Positions 20,968 through 31,862 of a DNA stretch of 64,000 bases are shown here, piece by piece (position 1 is the first letter of the stretch; each line of letters opens with the position of its first letter). Location: NCBI GenBank assembly GCA_019722365.1, contig JADFUC010000517.1:308824-372823 (forward strand). Reading direction: 5' to 3'. Made by a program: the position numbers and the translations under genes. The notes under the pieces were generated by a model. The model was not told the origin of the DNA. It worked only from the letters and a program-made list of their open reading frames with translations, and made no database searches. This DNA comes from Lithospermum erythrorhizon (lineage: Eukaryota; Streptophyta; Magnoliopsida; Boraginales; Boraginaceae).

Positions 20968-23349
20968 TCATTCAAATTTGACTCTGTTATTCAAATTTTG
21001 CTGATTCTGGTCAGGCCATGGCCAAAAGTTTTGTTGTTCCTCAATGCCATTAAACATGTTGCAGTATCCTTCAGTATTATCTTGCTCAATTTTGGTGTTG
21101 CCTTGAAGATCCAATCTTGATGAACTTTGATGAAGGAATTGTGTTAGATTTGAAGGGATTGATGTTGGGAAAGCTCCAGAATTATTGTTTTTGTTCATTG
21201 GATGTGAATATAGAGGACTATCTGCTGCTGATGTTGTCCCAGTTGTTGTTCCAAGGTTTACATCAATGCTGTTTTCACTTCCATTGCTCCATGACCCTTC
21301 ATTGTTGTCTTTGTTGTTCAAGTTGATCACTCCTAGTCCAATGGATTCTCCATTTCTTAAAACCATCAACTGTATCATACATATAACAAGAATTATGATA
21401 AAAGTAACCGAATTCAACACAAAAAATTTAATTGGTATATGGAACACGTTTATAGAATTATGAGTATATATAATTAAGCTAGGTATGGCAGTGCAATGGG
21501 TAATTCAATACTTGCTTACTACTCGATCATAAAATCTGGCTCGTTTGCCTGGCTAAAATGGAGTCTAGTTAGGTCGAAGTAGTTAATACTATTATATTCT
21601 ATGATCTATACTTTATACGAGATGTATGGTTAATCATCCAACTAGATATTGTTTTAACAAATACTGGTTCAAACCCGACTAATTTGTATTTTATAACATA
21701 TATTGTGATGCTATATACACATAATTAGTTAACCGTTGACTAAAAAACCTGTTACCACCCTCATACTATGAGCAGTGGCGGATTTAATACTTTAAGTTAT
21801 TATGATGCTAGAATTTCACACTAAAAGTAAAACATCTGACCAAATACAATTCAATATGACAAATATCTCCGTGTTTATGGTCAAAATTTACACTAATATT
21901 AAAGTTTTCAATTTACATTATTGTCACAATAATTTGAACCACTTTAAACATACATCCATGATGAGCATGAGGGTTGTTAGCTATGTTTTTTTTAGAATTT
22001 AATTGTTTAAATAGTCATTGTAGAATGTCTACTATACCTCAGAGTGAAGCTTATGATTTTGAGCCTTGAGGGACTCATTGTCAGCTTTAGCAGCTTCAAA
22101 TTTCCTCCTCAAGATATCATAGTCTTTCTCCAATTGCTTTGTCTTCCACCTTGCCCTTCTATTTTGAAACCAAATTGCAACCTGTCTTGGTTGCAAACCT
22201 AAAGCTCTAGCTAGCTGCATTTTCCTATCTGGATCAAGTTTATTTCCCACTTCAAAACTCTTCTCTAGTGCCCTCACTTGCTCAATGTTCAACCTCCTCT
22301 TCTTCTCCCCTAACGCACATCCATCGTCCGACATGTCATCTTCAACACCACCCCGAGGCAGATCCTCACATCGGTCCACACCGGAAAATGACATTGATCT
22401 GCTCATCATCAGGGGCAAACCTGTTCCAAAATATTTGTACTGAGTGACAAGGTCAATATTAAAATGTATCGGGGAGCTATGTCCCATATTAAGTGGTATT
22501 TAGTTAATACTGTCATGAGCTATTTTCTATTGTAAATTAATTTTATGTGGGCCTGCTGGTAAATTACTATCATGGTACCAAAATTTGTCCCGGACATTGC
22601 TAAAATGAAAAATTCTACTCCTTCCTTACTTTTACTTGATTATGTAATTAAAAAATATTTTATTAATTAACTAATATATTTTACTATTTTTAAGAAGAGA
22701 TAAAACTATCGATCAATGAAAAAAAGAATATTGGGGACAAAGTAATAATGATGTTGAATGTTTTTTAAAAGTTCAAAGTAAATATCAGACAAAAATATAA
22801 AACAATCAAGAAATCTGGATCAAGATTTTTTACAATGTGATGAAATAATTAGGGACGGAGGGAGTATAAGATTAAATTAAAATTCTTTAGAACTCGATTT
22901 GGTAGATGAGAATAAAGTGATACGTAAAAAAACTAATGTTGAATTGCTCTTATTACCAACTTCTTTCATTCTCATCTACAAAACAGATCATTAAACTCGA
23001 ACTGAGCGAATTACTATAGCATACGACTATATAGTAATGGTATTACTCAAACTAACTAAATCCGAGTTCGAGTTCTCATGATTGGATAAACATAAATTTT
23101 CTTGAAACAAATCTTACTTATAACTTAACAAATTGACCTGGATTAACACAAAATATTCCTATCTTTTAGAGTTGAGTAGCATAATCAATACATGGTTTTA
23201 TCTATGTGAAATTTAAAGAAAAAGATAAATTCACCATGGAAATCTTGATGAGGAGTAGATGAAGGAGAAAGAACATCAGGGGAAGGAGAAGGAAGAAGAT
23301 GGTTATCTTCATTGAGTTGAAACATTGCTTCTTGGGGAAGAAAAGGCAT
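20968..23349 (-). CDS. HD-Zip class I homeodomain-leucine zipper transcription factor
   Basis: Three coding exons on the minus strand: 23349-23235, 22420-22038 and 21369-20968, giving 299 residues. Both introns are GT-AG (23234-22421, 814 bp; 22037-21370, 668 bp). Residues 1-38 are an N-terminal arm starting [11 protein letters not shown]. An acidic patch (about 65-71) precedes the homeodomain (about 78-136), whose recognition helix contains [10 protein letters not shown] (122-131). The leucine zipper follows with L135, L142, A149, L156, L163, L170; the third position is Ala rather than the usual Leu or Val. The C-terminus carries CNMFNGIE (269-276) and FWPWPD (281-286), an aromatic-acidic tail like the activation motif of this class. 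Motifs such as MMSRSMSFS and [11 protein letters not shown] point to the HAT7/ATHB-3/ATHB-20 group. Members bind CAATNATTG sites as nuclear dimers. An in-frame ATG at 23367 would add six residues. No frameshift or stop is present. Confidence 0.93.
22618..22864. mobile_element. Stowaway-type MITE in intron 1 of the HD-Zip gene
   Basis: The right end reads AGGGACGGAGGGAG followed by TA (22851-22866), the reverse complement of the classic Stowaway terminus. The left end TACTCCTTCCTTACTTTTAC (from 22616) is a decayed inverted copy. The element is about 247 bp, AT-rich, without coding capacity, and flanked by TA dinucleotides (22616-22617 and 22865-22866), the target preferred by Tc1/mariner-mobilised MITEs. 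It lies well inside intron 1, away from both splice sites. Confidence 0.8.
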
Positions 23350-23535
23350 ACTGGTGCTGTAAATCATTTCAAAAGATGGAGGGTAACTTGTAACTAAGCT
23401 GATTTCTTGATCAGAAATTGAGAAAAAAATAGCAAAAGATATAGCTAGGAAGAGGAGAGTAGTACTCTTATTGGGGAGAGATCTTGGAGAAGGAACATGG
23501 GCAGAGGGTGGCAAGATTGGAAGACAGCGATTAAA

Positions 23536-23543
23536 TGTATATA
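23536..23543 (-). promoter_or_regulatory. Candidate TATA box of the HD-Zip gene
   Basis: The minus strand reads TATATACA within ctctctctatatacatttaatcg, about 190 bp before the start codon at 23349. A TATA box here would put transcription start near 23505-23515 and a 5' leader of about 160 nt. Pyrimidine-rich ctct runs around it are common near plant start sites. This is position-based inference; no other TATA-like site between it and the ATG looks better. Confidence 0.5.
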
Positions 23544-23583
23544 GAGAGAGATAGGAGTAAGATTTTATTTTTTTTAATTTCAT

Positions 23584-25812
23584 AAAGTATTTTTTATTTT
23601 AATATTATTAATCCCTCCATCTTTAAAAGATCGTTTTGCTGGTTGACTTTTGATGTTTCGAATGCAAATATTTTTATATGTGGTGTATAATATTGTCTTA
23701 AAATATATCAACTTATAGTACTTCCTAGCCTAATTCGCATTTTGCCCCCTATATAATATCACGCACGCTTCTACAAAGGCCGAACTATCAGCTTTGTTTC
23801 GCGGCTTGGCCTCAACAATATACTATGGATTTATGCACAAAATGAATTATTTTGGGTTTCAACACTAAAGAAAGATACTTTGAGATACATTTTTTATGGG
23901 CGTAATGTTACAATAGATAAAGATATGGGTTATTTGCATTAAATTTAAAATATTAACTAATAAAATAAATAAACAAAATATCTTCTCCCCAACCACCCCA
24001 ACTCTCCTAATCCATCGCCACCCCCACCCCCTTCTACAAATGCCTCCCTACCTACCTAACCACCACCCATACCCCTTCTACAAACATCCACCCCCACCCC
24101 TCCCTCCACCCCTCCTCCGGTTAATTTGTACCCCCGCCTCCTCCGGTTGAGCTCCCCGCCGCCTCCCCCATAATTCTTGATAAAAATTACAGTAGTTCTT
24201 TTTTTATTTTGGAAGCAAAAAAAGGGGGAAAAACATCAAAAGCCATCTCACCTTCTTCCTTTGCTTTTATATATGATGTTCAATATATACCAACCTCGCT
24301 TCCACCGACATCGTCAAGACGACGGCAACGACGGCACGCGGCGGCGATTGGAAGTAATGATGACACGACGTGACAAATGATGTATAAGTCGATTTCTAAT
24401 CGACGAATTGTTGTGAAATAATCAATCATATCTAATTCACCATTTCTATGTCCATTTATCATACTCTTCTTCATCTTCCTTTACTCTCTATATAATAATA
24501 ATATTTAATAAATTTTAATTCCAGTAAATACAATAAATAAATACATAAAATTAAAGGAAAAAATAGCTCAAACTGCTTCTACTCAGTTGATATATAATTA
24601 ATTAGTGAGATAGGGATTGATTTTGAGATTTGGGAAGTGCAGGTATTGGAGGGAAAGAAGGATATGTGGTAGAATAGATAGAAAATGAGAAGAAGGTGGG
24701 GATTGATTTGACGGGCTGAAACAACAACTTTTGGAGGGAAGCAGGTTGTACAATGCTGGGTCACCAACAAAGTTCATGGCAATTTATTCTTTTTCCATGC
24801 TCAATATCTAGTGGACTTTCAGTGTAAGTTTAGGAGGGATGGGATGTGTGCGGTGAAAGGCCAAAGAAATAAGTGATTGGCCAGAAAGCTTGCAAGTTAA
24901 AGTTTAGTGTGGTAGCCAAGTGGCGGCTATGCGGAAAAAGAAAAATATGATATCACTTAATTATATAAAATATTATATTTCCTTAGCGAATATTTTGTTA
25001 AATAATATTTTATGATAAATCGATAAGAGATAAGGGACTCATGGACCACTCGAAATGATAAAAAAGCTTAGGACCGCTCTTTAAACAAACCGATAATACG
25101 ACCACATAAAAACGTATGCGATAGTATCGAGGGCAAAATACGAATTAGCCAACTTCCTACTTACCATACTAATAACATGATTGTTTCAATTCAAATAAAG
25201 TATGTGTCAATTAAGATAGTAAATTATGTAACTTTTAATTAATAATTAATTTTGAAAAATATTCTCTATCCCTTAATGTTCAAATCTTTTTTAATATTAG
25301 GAAATTTCTGTTTCATTTGTCAAACAAAGAATCGGAAGGCAATTTGAAATGTAAAAAAAAAATTCTTAATGTTCTTGAAAGAATAAATATCTTTAATATT
25401 TATGAGTGGAGGAAATATATTTTTATGCATCGTGAAATCACAATCCACAGAAAGAGAATGTGGGCGGTTCGTTATTACTGCCAAGATTATGTTTACTCTG
25501 CAAATGTAATGTGACGTTGTGGTTGTGGTACGTCTAAAATGTCAGCATTTGTTTCCTGGGCTTGTATATGATTGAATTGTACTTTAATTAACCCGGGGAT
25601 CATCAATGTTTTTTTTTATAATCGAGGTAGATTGCTTTTGCATTTATTACTAATATTGTATGTTCTAACAAAGGTGACAGACATCCATTTAAGTAAAATC
25701 ATTGTTTGTACTCTCGTACTTACTCCTTTGCTAGAATGAGAGGTTCACTAGCATTGCAAACTAGTTGAGTTTGATATTTTTTTTTTTTAGATAATGCATA
25801 TATTAAAAATTT
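23584..25812. other. Upstream region of the HD-Zip gene, no other gene seen
   Basis: No additional exon can be supported. Notable contents are a cytosine-rich stretch at about 23985-24165 (runs such as cacccccacccc on the plus strand) and a possible Stowaway end fragment near 23610 (taatccctccatctttaaaag). The longest open frames (about 65 codons) have no recognisable similarity. Distal promoter elements may lie here but none stands out. Confidence 0.5.
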
Positions 25813-25871
25813 GAGGATAATATAACAAAAGGAAGTAGTACGACACTAAATGTGATACAATTACTAAAACT
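25813..25871 (+). repeat. First copy of CACTA-like tandem duplication, left piece
   Basis: The sequence from gaggataatataacaaaagg to gatacaattactaaaact closely resembles 38220-38279. Its continuation is found at 37962, on the other side of the copia element, which split this copy. The last five bases (25867-25871, AAACT) are the left target duplication of that copia. Confidence 0.75.
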
Positions 25872-26223
25872 TAGAAATGTTCTGAATTTAGTTACGCTAA
25901 AATCCCACATTTAAACTCTTCTTTAGGAGTTTAGTTTCAATAGTTGGTCCTATAAATAGTTTTTTACTTTCTAGTTTTTGTTTGCACCAAATAGCTTGTT
26001 CTTAAGAGTATTACCAACTATTTCCAATTAAAGCTTGTTATCTCTGCTCTCTTCCATCCTGCTATAGTGAAATTTCTGTAGTAGCTCGCCTATGGATTAG
26101 TCCAAACAAATGTTTGTTTGGGATACCAATGCAAAACTCTAGTGTATTTGTTTCCCAAGTCTTTTACTTAATTCCTAGTATCTATCGTTATTCGTTTATA
26201 ATAAACACGTGTTCATTATAAAT
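25872..26223 (+). repeat. 5' LTR of the split copia
   Basis: The first bases (normally TG) are lost; the LTR is recognisable from tagaaatg. A TATA box TATAAATA lies at 25951-25958 (TATAAAT at 37684 in the partner). Other shared marks are tttgcaccaaatagcttgt, the palindromic block at 26102-26121, and CACGTG at 26206-26211 near the end. Confidence 0.85.
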
Positions 26224-26269
26224 AACCTAAGATCGTGAAATGGGCCGCTATCACTCCATCTAGACGAAG

Positions 26270-28920
26270 TAGAAGAAAAGCTCAGCGTTGAGAAGTTCAT
26301 ATGGAGGAATAGCTTCACTTTGTAGCAAATCAAGGTCAATGCATTGCTTAAACGAGAAGTGGCTTTGGACACCTTCGCGGCTGCCTAGCCCCGAATCAGA
26401 ATATAGCCCTCGAGGAGAAGGCATGACCAAATATCGCCGTTATCAATCGAGGATACATCATTGTTATAGAGGTTTCTAAACAAGATACAACCGTTGATTG
26501 CGGTATGTTTTGTAGAGTCTCTCTCGCATTTACTCAAAGAGTTTAACCAACAAGCGTTTCTCAAGCATAGTCTATTTGGCCTTCTCGAATAGAAGGTACA
26601 TCTATGAAAGATCATCTAGATGATTTCAAATTCAATATTATTAACTTTGGCGTAATATCGTGATTAAAATTGACTGCGAAGACGCCGCATTGGTATTATT
26701 AGCCTTATTACCTCCATCCTAGGCGAGAAATCTTAGAGAATCAATGACAAACGGAAATGATTCTTTTATCTCTGTATGGTGTTAGTCAAGTCTCCACAGA
26801 GAAATAAGATACTAGTGGTCCTAACTGATAATAAAGTTGTTGGCCTTATAGCCAATAAAAATCGAGTTATGATAAACCGAAAGAAAAGTTCTCAAGAAAC
26901 CATTCAAAAAGGGTCCGGCCTGTGAGAGATGTAATTATTGTAAGTGAGAAGTGGTCACTGAAGAGGATTGTCCTAAGAAGAGGCACGGGCAATTTGGTAA
27001 TGCATCGGGACCGCCGCTGCTGGCCGAGGATGGTTCAAAGTCCAACGCAGGACATTGCATTAGTTGTCGATGGACACAGCCATTACACCGATGTGGTCAG
27101 GGATTCCGGAATTTACATTTGCTATGTCCGGCGAGAGAACGTTCTCACCCATGAACAAAGGGATATGGAATATTTGCACAATAGTTCTACTTGTAAAGTG
27201 GTCAGATTGTCTAACTGCTTAGGACTCATGACGGAAGTTTTGGCATTTTGAATGATAGAGGCATCTACATATGACTTAAGAATCTTATATTCTACCTTTC
27301 AGACAAGAAGTGGGTTTAGTTTCAAAGGCGAATAATGTGGAGTTCTATGTTTACAACCTGCCTCATGATTCTGAAGGCGCAAGGTACTTTGTATTTCTTG
27401 CAAGGTGCTACACTTAGAGATTCCGCCGGCAGCTGCTTCCTCCGAGGCTGACAGCACATAATTTACTCAAGTTGTGGCATACGGTACTGGGCATGAAATA
27501 TAGGGACGAGACATTCTAGCCAAGGATAATTCTAGGCGTACGAGGTTGTGATCTCGAAGGTATATATCGTATTTGGGAAGCTACATCGAAGCAAGTCTCT
27601 AAGGCAACTCATAGGACCAAGTGGCACACTCGATTACATCCACTGATTGCTGAGGTCCTTCACGTGTTGATTCTTTGGGGGTCAGCGATACTTTCTATTT
27701 TGATTGATGATTACTCAAGGATGACTCGGGTGTTCATAACGAAGCAAAAGAGTGATGCTTTCAAGCAATTCAAACAGTAAAGATTTTGGTAAAAATCGCC
27801 AGTGGGAAGAAGATCAAGAGGTCGAGAACCGACAATGGTTTGGAATTCTACCATCCGAAGCTTGATGAGTTTTGTAAGAATGAAAGGAATCACACATCAT
27901 ATGAATAGAGGGCATCATACCTGGAAGAAATGGTGTCAGCAGTAGCCATTTAATCGCATTAATTTCTAGAGAGGGCTGTATGTATGCCGTCAACGCCGGA
28001 CTAGAAAGAAAGTTTTTGGTCGAGGCAGCTTAGTACAACATGTTATCTAATTAATCGAGGTCCGCATTGGCCATGCATAAATTTGAAAACTCTACGAACT
28101 ATATTCAAAAGTCTCGGCCGATTACTCAAGCCAGAGCTTTTGGTTGCACAGCTTTATTAACATGCGAATGGCGGAAATTGAGCCGAGAGCGGCAGCGGAG
28201 TATTTGTAGGCTTACGGATAAAAAGTGAAGGCTATAGAGTTTGTCACTATCCAAGGAGGGTTATTCTGGGCAGGATGCCTCGTCATATCTGCAGGCAAGG
28301 ATCAATCGCTCCACCAGAACACTTTAGTTTGGGATCGCCCCGTAAGCAACTATGGAGCACTCCTACGAGGTACGGATACGGTGATACGTTGGCCTTTGCT
28401 TTACAAGTCGCGGTAGAGGAAGCCGATCCTCATGAGCCGCCTTCTTATGCACGTTATCGGCATCGAAGTTCCGCTCCAATGGCTTACCGCCATGGAAGAT
28501 GAGATGGAGTCACTTCAAAAGACCGATTTAGAGTTGGCCGAAAACCAAAGAGGAAGAAAGGTTGTCACTGCAAAGGGTTGTTCAAGAAGAAAAGGTTGTC
28601 ACCAAATGTAGGGACTAAGTATAAGGCCCGAGTTGTTTCTAGAGGTTTTAGTCAAAGAGAGGGACTCGACTAAATGAGATATTCTCACTTTGTAGCCGAC
28701 ATACCTCCACGAGGTACTTGCTATAGTTGCACATCGATTGAGCCGAAAGAAATCTGCATGGTTCGGGGCGCTCGAGGCAAAGGGTGGCCAAGAAGTTTGA
28801 TAGCTACATGCTCGAGATCGGGTATTTTCCGAGGAGTCCATACACAGCCAGGTATACAAAACAACAGCGTGAAAGATGGATCATTCATTTACTTGGTATT
28901 ATATGTAGATGATATAAGTT
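26270..28920 (+). pseudogene. copia gag, protease/integrase and RT first part, broken
   Basis: Pieces in order: LSVEKFIWRNSFTL near 26280 (gag start; family motif VEKFxGxNxFxLW), a gag body to about 26900, a zinc-knuckle relic at about 26925-26975 (CNYCK then DCPKK in another frame), a weak protease/pre-integrase region with CKVVR and RLSNCLG-like text near 27190, the integrase core with HRTKWHTR/LDYIH-like, GPSRVDSLG (27650-27680), KIKRSRTDNGLEFYHPKLDEFCKNE (27808-27885) in one frame with the catalytic Asp in RTDNG, and RT pieces WLTAMEDEMESLQK (28473-28515), YKARVVSRGFSQREG (28620-28665) and DGSFIYLVLYVDD (28875-28914). Stops and shifts occur every 50-150 bp. The catalytic YVDD is followed directly by the nested element. 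Confidence 0.8.
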
Positions 28921-30404
28921 GTTGAAGGTACCAACAAGCTCCATATCTCGGTTGAAGTGTCAGAAATCACCACCGATTCCCTTTATTATGCCCGGGCTAA
29001 GGACAATTCACAGATCAATTCATTTACCGGTTTGGTTAAATGTGATTACTGGAACTTAGTGTTCACCTTAGTAATTGTATATTACTAGTTTGGGTTCTCA
29101 TGATAATTTAAGGGGTTATGAGCGATTGCTAGATCTTACTCATTAATCGTTATATTGTAATTGATCAATTATTATTATACAACTTCTACATATCTGAGCT
29201 TCCAAAAGGTCACATCACAAAGGACGCTGATTATATTTCATGTATGAAATTAACTATACTTAAATTGAGTTGATTGTAATCAACGAATATTTTCAATCGG
29301 GATTTTACATTGATAATGTGTAAATATAAATTGATGAACCAATTAATTAATTAGTTAATTGAATTAATTCGATAGTTAGTTGAGCTTGTTAGTAACTCGT
29401 TAGTTACTACAATGTGTTTTCTGTTAGTGTTTGATTTTACTAACGTTTAATTAAATTCAAACGGGCTGGCCTTAATAACTATTCGTTAGCTTTAGGTTAA
29501 ATAATAATATTATATTTAACCTAATGATTACCTATCAATACCTAATGATTTTAAAATCATTTGGTTGGCCTCCATTTCTTTTTTGGTTTTAAGAACAAAA
29601 CGAAAACCTAGAGTTTCATTTGTGGTTTTTTCAACTTTCATCCTCTTTGTTCTAGCACAAGTGTGTGGATTCAACCTCTCCGGTGTGTAACCAACTGTAG
29701 GCACTACATTCGTTGCTCAAATTTGGAATTCAAAGGAGGCTTCGTGAAAGCATCTAAGATAGACTTCGCCGGCATCTCCAGAAGAACTCTTTAATCATAA
29801 TTGTTAATTATGTGTTTTAGATTAATTTATATCATTTGAGGATCCGATATATGAATTAGGTGTTTATCAAAAATGGAATTATATTTAGATTCTACCAGCG
29901 TCTTGAGTCATCAAGTTTGATATATTTTATCAAATTTGATTGCGTGGTTTGACATAGTTGTTAGTTAATTGATTATTTCTACGATTTATATATTCAATTG
30001 ACGAATATATAATATGAAAATCAACCATTTATATCATTTCATGTATCGATTTGAATTACTTTTGATGTTTATTTAATTGTTTCATGAATTAAAAGTGATT
30101 AAAATGATTAATTTATTTGAGGTAGAATCATTTTCGATTTTACAGTTGAGGTTTAGAAATTTTAAAATTACGTAATTAAATCATGAGCTGAGGTTTACGC
30201 CAGCTTGTTTTTCGTAATTTTGAATTCTGCCAATCAAAAATCTCATGGAGTTTATGGACTGTCAAAAACCAGAAGTGTTTTTTATAAATCAGACTAATAA
30301 TGATATTGCTGATGTTCAAGAAAATCCCAGAATTTTGAATCTTTTATTTCCAAATCGCTTTTACAAAAAAGCTGTAATTAACTGGAAAACTGAACCTAAA
30401 ATGA

Positions 30405-30585
30405 ATACCAAAAATCGGCCGCCGAACTTGCGAATGCTCTCCCGGGGCGCCCGTGTCGAATTAGATCGCCCGCCACCGAGACTTAGCCCATAGGCCGCAT
30501 CTGGCTGTGCACCGGCGTACATTCTGGGGCGGCCGGGAGGCAAGCGGTTTTGGTCGCCGGGTTCGTCGTCCGCTTTGTGTTCCTA
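30405..30585. other. GC-rich island inside the LARD-like element
   Basis: About 180 bp with runs such as cggccgccgaac, cccggggcgcccgtg and gccgggaggcaag, clearly richer in G and C than the surrounding AT-rich DNA. It follows a short open frame (30245-30493) with no recognisable domain. It could be a remnant of a captured sequence or a structured leader of the element. Confidence 0.5.
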
Positions 30586-31644
30586 AATGTATTTTATGTA
30601 ATTATTTTTGGTTTTAAAATTTATTGGTAATTATTAATTTCGGCTTTAATGCCAAATCATAAATTTTGTCATTAAGATGATTGAATATATCTCAATGACA
30701 TTAAATTTGGATTTTATATTTCCTCTTTCATATAATTATTTTCATTAATTGATAATTTTTGAAAATATGTTTTATGGTGACTTTTAAATTTAAATTTTGT
30801 TTAATTATCAGGGCAATTATTCCATAATTTAAGTGGCTGATAATTATTGTACTAATTATCATTAATCATGTGGGAATATATTCATCTAAAATTTATATTG
30901 TACGATAATTAATTATAAAAATAATGGGTAATTAATTATCAATTATGAACATTATTTAATCCCATTTCATTTAATATATATGATATTAAGTGCATTTATT
31001 TGTTTTAATGTTTTGCCTATATATATTGTTACGGAATGGAAGTCTCCAGGATACACCAGCTTAATTTATTGATTTATGTCCGCATACTGAACGTCAGAAC
31101 GACTCCTATTTTATTTTTATTCTGGCCTACTTACCCACAAGCCTACGTGATGTCTAAGTTGGGTAATGACTACAAAAATTAAGATTGTATTTATCAAAGA
31201 CAAAGATTGGAGAACTCGAGGTTTCAAGGCGTCAAGAATACAAGACTTGCACTTGTTAAGGCCGAATAGACTTATGTTACTATTAAGTGATGTAATAGGT
31301 CCTGGTGGGTCATTTCCATATCTCCTAAATGCTATATTTATTATTTTCAGTCGTATGTTATTGAATATAAAGTATCATGTACGGTTAAATAAAGTTAAAT
31401 AACATTAATCTCACCAATTAAAATTTAAGCAATGTATCGCCAATTTTAAAGTTCGAAATCGGGTTGCTTTATCTCGACACACCATGATGGCGCGGTTAAG
31501 CGCTTTGCACTTTGATATGCACAACGGATCATGTCAGTTGACACCAACGCTGCGGGCTTTCAGATGATCACCCAAGTAACTATTTGGTTTAATTGGTACG
31601 CTTAACCGGCTCGTCGGAGATACAAAGTCGTAGCATCCCCGTAT

Positions 31645-31862
31645 GGTACTAAATAATAAAGAGTTATGTAGTTTCGCAATTGGTTGGAAACTCATTATCG
31701 CGCCGGATTCAAAATGTACGCAAAGGTCGCCGCTTGAATCGGGCATAATAGACTCTCTGTACCTGTATTACTTTATATAATTGGTTGACAACCTCCTTAC
31801 CATTATACTTCGATTCAAAATGTATGCAAAGTTGTTGCCGCTTTGAGTCGAGTATAGTAAGA
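31645..31862. repeat. Two-copy tandem block in the LARD-like element
   Basis: Two copies (about 31675-31755 and 31780-31862) share ggttggaaac/ggttgacaac, gattcaaaatgtacgcaaag/gattcaaaatgtatgcaaag, gccgcttgaatcg/gccgctttgagtcg and ataatagac/atagtaagac. They lie within non-coding sequence. Confidence 0.6.

Noticed and set aside
21370..21447. Extra coding sequence before exon 3 of the HD-Zip gene
   Set aside because: It lies upstream of a good CAG acceptor at 21370-21372 and encodes a hydrophobic run absent from the family; it is the 3' end of intron 2.
23235..23583. Longer N-terminal start for the HD-Zip protein (in-frame ATG at 23583)
   Set aside because: The extension would read through the candidate TATA box and a low-complexity leader and does not resemble HD-Zip N-termini; [11 protein letters not shown] fits the family.
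30405..30585. GC-rich patch as an rDNA or organellar fragment
   Set aside because: I do not recognise any conserved rRNA or plastid sequence in it.
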